Shown one piece after another: positions 53,332 through 64,000 of a stretch of 64,000 bases of DNA. The position numbers and the translations under genes are program-made. Source of the DNA: Wukongibacter sp050859025 (lineage in GTDB: Bacteria; Bacillota; Clostridia; Peptostreptococcales; Caminicellaceae). The stretch lies in NCBI RefSeq assembly GCF_050859025.1, contig NZ_CP138200.1, forward strand, positions 62,001 to 126,000. Reading direction: 5' to 3'. Numbering within the stretch: position 1 is the first letter of the stretch; each line of letters starts with the position of its first letter. The notes under the pieces were generated by a model, which saw only the letters and a list, made by a program, of their open reading frames with translations, made no database searches and had not been told where the DNA came from.

Positions 53332-53447
53332 AAATCTTGTCGCTGAAACGACAAAAGAAGCTTTGGACATTGAAAACTGAACAGTGTAAGGAATTAAACC
53401 TTAGTTTGAAATAATTCAAGCTAAAGAAGTAATAAACGCCAGATTTT

Positions 53448-54988
<1,541 letters not shown>

Positions 54989-55090
54989 AACCTTACACTG
55001 TTTGGTTTTGAATGTCTAAGGACATTCAAATTTGTTCTTTGAAAACTGAACAATGGAGAGAAACAGAATTGCTAAAAGCAATTTCACTAT

Positions 55091-58011
<2,921 letters not shown>

Positions 58012-58097
58012 CATCTTCCATTGTTCAGTTTTGAGAGAATAAAGGTGTTTTATTATCTCAATCTTAAAATTAAATTTATTTGCCTAGCGGCAAAAAA

Positions 58098-58213
58098 TCT
58101 GGTGGCAATAGCGAAGAGGATACACCTGTTCCCATATCGAACACAGAAGTTAAGCTCTTCAGCGCTGATGGTACTTGGTGGGCAACTGCCTGGGAGAGTA
58201 AGTCGTTGCCAGT
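58098..58213 (+). rRNA. 5S ribosomal RNA, operon 3
   Basis: 116 nt, same sequence as the other two. Confidence 0.95.
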
Positions 58214-58221
58214 TTAAATAG

Positions 58222-58258
58222 AAAAACCTAAAGGAAGAAATCCTTTTAGGTTTTTTTT
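58222..58258 (+). terminator. rrn3 terminator
   Basis: Stem AAAAACCTAAAGGA / TCCTTTTAGGTTTTT, 5-nt loop, eight T. Confidence 0.92.
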
Positions 58259-58327
58259 ATTTTTATATTAAGCTAAAGAACTTAATCTTCTTTTGCTTTT
58301 TATCGGAATTTTTTAATGAGGCAGAAT

Positions 58328-58487
58328 ATGATTTCTTTTCCAGATTCTTTAATCGAGGCGGTAGATATGGGTACCTCTCAAATCTATGACAAGATGATTT
58401 AGTAGTAGATGCTCAAGCTAGAATAACATTGAAGATTGCCGAGGTAAAGACTACTATAAGGACGTTGTAAATAAATTAGGTAAGTAG
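58328..58487 (+). pseudogene. Decayed gene fragment
   Basis: ATG at 58328 opens MISFPDSLIEAVDMGTSQIYDKM, then a stop; sense continues in other frames as DLVVDAQARITLK and DCRGKDYYKDVVNKLGK, ending at TAG 58487. At least two frameshifts. Family not identified. The rest of 58259-58620 shows no gene. Confidence 0.4.
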
Positions 58488-58620
58488 AGGCTCCTGATAG
58501 CATGTTGTAAACTCTAAGATTAGGGTCGTCCTTTGTGGTTTTTAATTAGAAAACATTTAGATACCATAGGAATGACCTTAAAACTTTGGATTTAGAACGG
58601 AACAGCCTTATAAGGATATC

Positions 58621-60357
58621 TTATAAAACACCTCCATTCTTTAGCTTTCTATATAAGGTCCTAACACCTATACCTAGTTCCTGGGCTGCTGCTGTTTTTC
58701 CATTAACATCCCAGCCGTATTTATCTAGTGCTGCTATTATTGCTTCTAACTCTGTGTTCTGAACCTTTACTTTAATTCTATTTTCACTATAGATTTTGTT
58801 TTTTAGGAATCTTTCAGGCAAACTATTTAGAGTTATGATGTCTGTTTCTTCAATATTAACGCAATACTCAACTATATTTTGAAGCTCTCTGATGTTTCCA
58901 GGCCAGTCATAGGAGGTGAATAGGGATATAACATCATCTGAAAGCTTAAGTATATTTTTATTTAGCCTTAAATTATACTGCTTTAAAAACTCAAGAGTTA
59001 AATCTTCGATATCACCTTTCCTTAATTTTAAAGGGGGCAAGTCTATTGGAATAACATTCAAACGATAGTAAAGATCTGATCTAAATTCCCTTTTCCGTAC
59101 CATTTCTTCAATATCCTGATTCGTTGCGGCTATGATTCGTACATCTACTGGAATAGAAGTAATTCCACCCACTCTTTCAAAGGAAAATTCTTGCAGCACA
59201 CCTAGAAGCTTAGCCTGCATATGCAGGGGAATTTCACCAATTTCATCTAAAAATAGGGTTCCACCTGTAGCTAACTCAAAACGACCGGGTTTTCCGCCCT
59301 TTTTAGCACCTGTAAAAGCGCCATCCTCGTATCCAAATAGCTCACTTTCAAAAAGGCTTTCAGGAATACTGGCACAATTAACTGAAATAAAAGGGCCGTT
59401 GGAGCGATTACTTATATTATGTATAACCTTAGCTAAAAGACCTTTGCCTGTACCGGTTTCACCAGTTATCAATATAGTGGAAGAACTGCTTGCAATTTTT
59501 TTTATTTTGGCTTTAAGCTTTTGTATTGTTTTACTAGTTCCTTTTATGCTAGTTAAAGAGATATCAGGTTCAGCATCGATTGTATTAGTTTTGTTTAAGG
59601 AAAATAATTTTTTTTGACTTATGTGTATGACAGCACCGTTAAAGATGCCATCGGTCCTAATAGGAGTTGATGAAACGTTGGCATAAAAGTTATTGATCTT
59701 TATACGTTTATTTATAATGCTGTGGCCATTTAATATTCTGTCAATAATCTTTTGGGGAAATAATTGAAATATAGATTTTGTATAAAAATTGCAAAAGGAA
59801 AATAGGTTAAGAGCTGAAGGATTAATATGGGTTACTATACCAGTGCTGTCAATTGCCAATAAAGCATCTGTTGAGAAATCTAAAGCACCCTGAAGAGTTT
59901 TTTCTAAACTTTCAAATTCGTTCTTTCTATGCTTTTGAAAGACGACATTAGAGATAAGTTCTGTAACTATATCTAGAACTTGTATGTAATGATTAGTATT
60001 CTCCGTTATTTTATCATGACCTTCCTTAGAAAAGGAAGTTAAGGTAATAACTCCGATTGGCTCATCTCCGATATTGATACTACTTAAGATTTCGATGGTT
60101 GCTGGACAATGCTCTCTAAATCTACAGCCAATACAGGATTTCATATAGCCCGGTTTATTTACTAATACATTGCCATTAATGAGAACTTCTTTTATTGATG
60201 GTGCATGTACAGTCTGTCCTTTATGATGTAAATAGGATTCCGTGCTTGAGACTAATTGGCTTTGTGTATCAAATATAGCAGCGTCAACCCTGATAAAATT
60301 ATTAATCACATCAATTATCAATTGTAAATCATTTTTGAATTCCATAAGTGAAAGCAT
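58621..60357 (-). CDS. Sigma-54-dependent transcriptional activator
   Basis: 578 residues. N-terminal GAF-like sensor region (about 1-140) with a cysteine cluster CIGCRFREHCP, a PAS domain (about 155-255), the AAA+ sigma-54 interaction domain with Walker A GETGTGKG, the sigma-54 loop GAFTGA and Walker B LFLDEIGEIP, and a C-terminal Fis-type helix-turn-helix (NGKTAAAQELGIGVRTLYRKL). Start 60357 follows GAGGTG. Divergent from the SDR/gcvP-like genes whose promoter looks sigma-54-dependent, so it most likely activates them. The Cys cluster may bind metal or an Fe-S centre. Confidence 0.93.
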   Translation of the reverse strand: MLSLMEFKNDLQLIIDVINNFIRVDAAIFDTQSQLVSSTESYLHHKGQTVHAPSIKEVLINGNVLVNKPGYMKSCIGCRFREHCPATIEILSSINIGDEPIGVITLTSFSKEGHDKITENTNHYIQVLDIVTELISNVVFQKHRKNEFESLEKTLQGALDFSTDALLAIDSTGIVTHINPSALNLFSFCNFYTKSIFQLFPQKIIDRILNGHSIINKRIKINNFYANVSSTPIRTDGIFNGAVIHISQKKLFSLNKTNTIDAEPDISLTSIKGTSKTIQKLKAKIKKIASSSSTILITGETGTGKGLLAKVIHNISNRSNGPFISVNCASIPESLFESELFGYEDGAFTGAKKGGKPGRFELATGGTLFLDEIGEIPLHMQAKLLGVLQEFSFERVGGITSIPVDVRIIAATNQDIEEMVRKREFRSDLYYRLNVIPIDLPPLKLRKGDIEDLTLEFLKQYNLRLNKNILKLSDDVISLFTSYDWPGNIRELQNIVEYCVNIEETDIITLNSLPERFLKNKIYSENRIKVKVQNTELEAIIAALDKYGWDVNGKTAAAQELGIGVRTLYRKLKNGGVL

Positions 60358-60646
60358 TTAGAACACCTCAGATAGAATTATTATGAATATTATCTTTAAT
60401 TATAAAATATTATGACAATTTTGACAAATGAGATGACATAAATGGCAAGTTATTTTTAAAATAATTTGAATTATACATAGTATAGGGAAGAGCTACTAAT
60501 ATCTCTTAAGTGCTTAAAACTTGGAAATCCTACTTTATTAGCTATGGGAGTCAATTTACTATATTTTAAGGACTTACTTAATTGTAGGTGTTGAAAATAG
60601 AAGGAAATGAAAAAAAAGCAAAAAAATATTTTCTAAATTGAGTACA

Positions 60647-60663
60647 TTGGCATAGAAAATGCT
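60647..60663 (+). promoter_or_regulatory. Predicted sigma-54 promoter
   Basis: TTGGCATAGAAAATGCT matches the -24/-12 consensus (TTGGCAC…TTGCT) with GG and GC at the required spacing. It is 278 bases upstream of the SDR gene and next to the divergent sigma-54 activator gene. Confidence 0.75.
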
Positions 60664-60799
60664 TATATTAAAAAAGCAAGAAAGAGAAACAGTGAAAATA
60701 TTAAAGACTTGAAAGGAGGTAGATACTGCTTAGCAAATATTTTTTATAGCGAGGTTGATTACTTTTTAATATATAGAGATTTCAGTGAAAACTTTAATC

Positions 60800-60850
60800 T
60801 ATATAGAACGCACTTATAAATCTACATTTGGATTTCTTGCGATTTCTATA
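60800..60850. repeat. Family B element with internal deletion (B5)
   Basis: TATATAGAACGCACTTATAAATC at the left joined after CATTTGGATTTCTT to the far end GCGATTTCTATA; the centre is missing. Confidence 0.75.
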
Positions 60851-60922
60851 TATACATCAAAAATCTCCAGAAGCATGGGATATTCTGATATTTATAAATT
60901 AAGTTTCACTAGGAACTCTCTA
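60847..60922. repeat. Truncated family A element (A7)
   Basis: ATACATCAAAAATCTCCAGAAGC…TAAATTAAGTTTCACTAGGAACTCTC matches the reverse complement of A3 but lacks its first part. Fused to B5. Confidence 0.75.
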
Positions 60923-60940
60923 AAATTAGGGGGATTTAAA

Positions 60941-61735
60941 ATGTTAGAAAGAAAAGATTTTTTATCACTAGACGGTAAGGTTGCAGTTATTACAGGAGCA
61001 GCTTCAGGGATTGGACTCGGGACAGCCCAGCTTTTAGCAGCATATGGAGCAGCAGTAGCAATGCTTGATGTTAACCCGAGAGGGAAGGAAGAAGCTGAAA
61101 AGATTAGAGAAGCAGGAAAAATGGCTTGCTTTTATAAATGTGATGTCACTTCAAGCAGTGAAGTAGAAAATACAGTAAAGGGGATTAAAGAGGAATTTGG
61201 ACATATAGATATTTTATTCAACAATGCAGGAGTAACCGTTAGAAAAACCGTTGTAGATCTAGAGGAAAAGGAATGGGACTTTGTCATGGACGTAGGATTA
61301 AAGGGAACATTCTTACTATCTAAATTTGTTATCCCTGTGATGGCAGAAGGTGGAGGAGGAAGTATTATCAATACCGGTTCTGGATGGGGATTAAAAGGTG
61401 GAGATCAGGCTGCTGCCTATTGTGCAGTAAAGGGCGGAATTGTCAATTTAACCCGTGCAATGGCCATAGATCATGGTCCACAAAACATTCGTGTGAACAG
61501 TGTTAATCCAGGTGATACAGATACAGCAATGCTTAGGGACGAAGGGGTACAGACTGGAATAGTTGTAGATGAAAAGAGTAGGGATAAGTATCTAGAGGAA
61601 TGTGGTATAGATAGACCACTGAAAAGAATTGGTATGCCAGGGGATATTGCAAATGCAGTACTATTTCTTGCAAGTGATCTTTCTAGCTGGATTACTGGAG
61701 TCGCTCTAGTTGTAGATGGTGGAGGAATAGCATAG
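60941..61735 (+). CDS. SDR family NAD(P)-dependent oxidoreductase
   Basis: 264 residues from the ATG at 60941 (GGGGGA site). A 52-codon upstream extension of the same frame lies wholly in repeats B5/A7 and is spurious. Rossmann motif TGAASGIG, NNAG, and catalytic Y-x3-K in AAYCAVKGG. The product reduces or oxidises a small alcohol or carbonyl. Co-directional with the divergent gcvPA-like gene 36 bases on, under the likely sigma-54 promoter; perhaps it oxidises a hydroxy amino acid or hydroxy acid feeding the same pathway (inference). Confidence 0.92.
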   Translation: MLERKDFLSLDGKVAVITGAASGIGLGTAQLLAAYGAAVAMLDVNPRGKEEAEKIREAGKMACFYKCDVTSSSEVENTVKGIKEEFGHIDILFNNAGVTVRKTVVDLEEKEWDFVMDVGLKGTFLLSKFVIPVMAEGGGGSIINTGSGWGLKGGDQAAAYCAVKGGIVNLTRAMAIDHGPQNIRVNSVNPGDTDTAMLRDEGVQTGIVVDEKSRDKYLEECGIDRPLKRIGMPGDIANAVLFLASDLSSWITGVALVVDGGGIA

Positions 61736-61771
61736 AAAAATATTTACTTATCATATAGGAGGGAATTATTT

Positions 61772-63175
61772 ATGGCTATAAAAGGATTTAAGAATCATCC
61801 GTACATACCGAACTCTGTGCCGGAAGTACAAAAAGAAATGTTAAGGGAGATAGGATTAAATAGTTTGGAGGAACTTCATGAAGAAGTACCTGATGCTATA
61901 AAGCTTAAGGAAAATATGAATCTGCCTAAGGCTTTTGGATCTGAGTATGAGCTTAGGAGACACGTTGAAGGATTATTAAAAAAGAATAAGAGCTGTAATG
62001 AATATCTTAATTTTCTAGGAGCTGGATGCTGGCAACACTATGTTCCTGCAATATGTGATGAGATAAACTCAAGGGGTGAGTTTTTAACGGCTTATGGTGG
62101 AGAGTCCTACAACGATTTTGGAAGATTCCAAAGCCTTTTCGAGTATCAGAGCTTAGTTGCTGAGCTAGTTGATATGGAAGTAGTAAACGTTCCAACAATG
62201 GATTGGCCTCAGGCAGCGGCTACCTCAGTAAGAATGGCTTCAAGAATTACTGGTAGGAAAGAAGTACTGGTTCCAAAGGCTATGGATAAAGAAAAATTCC
62301 TAATAATGAAGAACTATTGTGGACCAGATATTACCTTGATAGAGGTTGAATATATCAAGGAAACAGGACAATTAAATCTAGCTGATTTAAAAAATAAGAT
62401 TTCCGATAAAACAGCAGCAGTATATTTTGAAAATCCTTCCTTCTTAGGATTTATAGAAGAAAATGGTCAGAAAATCTCAGATATGGCTCATGGAGTAGGG
62501 GCTATAAGTGTAGTAGGTGTTGATCCAAGTTCATTAGGAGTATTAGCACCACCAACTGAGTATGGAGCAGATATTATATGCGGTGATCTACAGCCATTAG
62601 GTATGCATATGAACTATGGTGGAGGACAATCAGGCTTTATGGCTACTAGGGATGAAGAAAAGTATGTAATGGAGTTTCCTTCTCGACTTTTCGGAATAGC
62701 ACCTACTCGTGTAGAGGGAGAATACGGATTTGGAGACGTTGCTTATGATAGAACCTCCTTTGGTCACCATAGAGAGCATGGAAAGGAATTCGTTGGAACT
62801 CAATCAGCACTATGGGGAATTACTGCAGGTGTTTATTTAGCAACAATGGGGCCAAGGGGAATGGAGGAACTAGGGCAGACTATTATGCAAAAATCTCAAT
62901 ATGCAATAGAGCAGCTAAGTAAAATACAAGGCGTTGAGGGATCACTATTTAATGCAGTTAATTTCAAAGAGTTTGTTGTGGATTTCAATGAAACCGGTAA
63001 GACTGTAAAGGATATTAATAAGCTCTTGATTGAAAAAGGAATCTTCGGTGGAAAGGATTTGTCCGCAGATTTTCCAGAGCTTGGTCAAAGTGCTTTGTAT
63101 TGTGTAACTGAGATTCACTCTAAGGCGGATATAGATAGATTTGTTACTGCAATAGAAGAAATCATTGGTATGTAA
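61772..63175 (+). CDS. gcvPA: Glycine dehydrogenase (decarboxylating) subunit 1-like protein
   Basis: 467 residues, GcvPA layout: FLGAGCWQHYVPAICDEINSR, LFEYQSLVAELVDMEVVN, FENPSFLGFIEENG, GADIICGDLQPLGMHMNYGGGQSGFMAT. PLP enzyme half that with GcvPB decarboxylates glycine and loads the lipoyl H-protein. Differences from usual GcvPA: the YTPYQPEISQG-type segment reads YGGESYNDFGRF and MYDGATA reads TMDWPQAA, so it is a divergent paralogue that may use another substrate. Gene directly after the SDR; gcvPB-like gene follows after 148 bases. Confidence 0.88.
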   Translation: MAIKGFKNHPYIPNSVPEVQKEMLREIGLNSLEELHEEVPDAIKLKENMNLPKAFGSEYELRRHVEGLLKKNKSCNEYLNFLGAGCWQHYVPAICDEINSRGEFLTAYGGESYNDFGRFQSLFEYQSLVAELVDMEVVNVPTMDWPQAAATSVRMASRITGRKEVLVPKAMDKEKFLIMKNYCGPDITLIEVEYIKETGQLNLADLKNKISDKTAAVYFENPSFLGFIEENGQKISDMAHGVGAISVVGVDPSSLGVLAPPTEYGADIICGDLQPLGMHMNYGGGQSGFMATRDEEKYVMEFPSRLFGIAPTRVEGEYGFGDVAYDRTSFGHHREHGKEFVGTQSALWGITAGVYLATMGPRGMEELGQTIMQKSQYAIEQLSKIQGVEGSLFNAVNFKEFVVDFNETGKTVKDINKLLIEKGIFGGKDLSADFPELGQSALYCVTEIHSKADIDRFVTAIEEIIGM

Positions 63176-63323
63176 GAATAGAGTAATGACATTTTAAGGA
63201 GTAATAAATTTTATTGAGGTCGTTTTTCGAAGAAAAATCTGACCAACACGAAGGGATTCGATGTCCCTGAGTTTTTATCTAAAGTTTTAAGGGTGTTTAT
63301 GACTATAGAAGGGAAGGATATAG

Positions 63324-64000
63324 ATGAAAAGAATTGACAGAAAATTCAAGGTAAGAAGCTTTCATCAGGCCAAGTGGGATGAGCCAATTATATTTGAATT
63401 AAGTAAAAAAGGCGAGCGTGGAATATTAGTTCCTAAGGCTGAAGATGAGATTGCTAAGGCCGTTGGCGATGGTGTATCAAGGATACCTGAACATATGAAA
63501 AGAAAAGATGCTGCTAATCTTCCTGAAATTTCCCAGCCAAGAGTATTAAGACATTATATTCGTTTATCTCAGGAAACCCTAGGAGCAGATGTTAATATAG
63601 AGATCGGGCAAGGAACCTGTACTGTAAAATATAGTCCAAAGGTGAATGAATTATTGGCAAGGTCACCTCAGATAACTGAAGTGCATCCGCTACAGGATGA
63701 AAGTACGGTTCAGGGGATACTAGAGATCATGCACAAGACAGATATATATATGAGAGAGATATCTGGTATGGATAGATTCACATTTCAGCCAGGTGGTGGA
63801 AGTCAAGGTGTATTGACTGTTGCTTCAATTGCTAGAGCCTATTTTGAAGAAAGAGGAGAGGCAGAGAAAAGAGATGAGATAATAACAACAATATATTCCC
63901 ATCCTTCTGATGCAGCGGCACCAGCTGTTAAGGGATATAAAATTATTTACATTCATCCAGATGAAAATGGATATCCTGACTTTGAGGCCTTTAGGGCAGC
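63324..64000 (+). CDS. gcvPB: Glycine dehydrogenase subunit 2-like protein (5' part, cut by window end)
   Basis: Open from ATG 63324 (GGGAAGGA site) to the window edge, 225 codons seen of an expected 480-500. RFTFQPGGGSQGVLTVASIARAY, and a YSHPSDAAAPAVKGYKI segment, with LSQETLGAD / CTVKYSPKVNE upstream, correspond to the GcvPB N-terminal half. The PLP lysine lies beyond the window. Like its partner it departs from common GcvPB in several segments. The spacer 63176-63323 has only a small hairpin near 63219-63244. Confidence 0.85.
   Translation, partial: MKRIDRKFKVRSFHQAKWDEPIIFELSKKGERGILVPKAEDEIAKAVGDGVSRIPEHMKRKDAANLPEISQPRVLRHYIRLSQETLGADVNIEIGQGTCTVKYSPKVNELLARSPQITEVHPLQDESTVQGILEIMHKTDIYMREISGMDRFTFQPGGGSQGVLTVASIARAYFEERGEAEKRDEIITTIYSHPSDAAAPAVKGYKIIYIHPDENGYPDFEAFRA

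Noticed and set aside
58380..58440. In-frame TAG codons as pyrrolysine
   Set aside because: Two adjacent TAGs with frame changes on both sides point to decay; no Pyl genes in view.
60785..60940. N-terminal extension of the SDR protein
   Set aside because: Encoded by repeat remnants B5/A7; a good ribosome site and the normal family start are at 60941.
60670..60940. Glycine riboswitch upstream of the gcvP-like genes
   Set aside because: No tandem glycine aptamer sequence pattern seen; the leader consists of a sigma-54 promoter and repeat remnants.

Overview
The window looks like the chromosome of an anaerobic, spore-forming, AT-rich Firmicute of class Clostridia, perhaps an Alkaliphilus-like or related amino-acid fermenter (inference). 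The grounds are: the dnaX-yaaK-recR-yaaL-bofA-rrn gene order known from Bacillus and Clostridia; bofA, a sporulation gene; indolepyruvate:ferredoxin oxidoreductase with aryl-acetate CoA ligases (Stickland-type aromatic amino acid fermentation); a split glycine dehydrogenase-like enzyme under a sigma-54 activator; a large-type SRP RNA; and a probable selenoprotein.

Layout. 1-811 is the 3' part of serS. 996-7031 is a minus-strand aromatic amino acid catabolism cluster: paaK2-iorA-iorB-ACT2-paaK1-ACT1. 7400-15569 holds mixed housekeeping and accessory genes: deformylase-like protein, two GNAT acetyltransferases, AEC transporter, M15 peptidase lipoprotein, DUF401 permease, Nudix hydrolase and an HPr-like protein. 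13830-19420 is an arginine biosynthesis locus split into divergent arms (argC-GNAT-argJ on minus; argB-argD-orf on plus). 19650-29515 carries a secreted cyclophilin, a two-repeat secreted protein, the lipid II flippase Amj, lipoproteins, a comB-HD-mazG operon, an M1 metallopeptidase lipoprotein and, overlapping its stop codon, a 95-codon ORF with an in-frame TGA that reads as a Cys-Sec selenoprotein. 29746-37505 holds tRNA-Arg, tadA, tRNA-Ser, SRP RNA, a HD-GYP receptor, dnaX, yaaK, recR, yaaL and bofA, followed by rplY/ctc and an aminotransferase.

40484-58255 contains three complete rRNA operons in the same direction (16S-23S-5S), with a 16-gene tRNA array between the second and third and a tRNA-Ile inside the second. 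The second 23S gene carries a 144-nt insert with a perfect 15-bp base stem at the position of helix 45: an intervening sequence absent from the other two copies. 58621-64000 holds a sigma-54-dependent activator (minus), a sigma-54-type promoter, an SDR dehydrogenase and a divergent GcvPA/GcvPB-like pair, the latter cut by the window end.

Two families of about 104-bp imperfect palindromes (called A and B here) are scattered through intergenic regions, including two tandem pairs before rplY and a fused truncated B-A pair in the leader of the SDR gene. They carry no ORF and look like non-autonomous mobile or REP/MITE-like elements. Several decayed genes are also visible (27475, 22399 and 58328 regions). 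The most notable items are the unlisted selenoprotein ORF with a SECIS-like hairpin, the 23S intervening sequence, the two palindrome families, and the divergent GcvP-like/SDR/sigma-54 locus.
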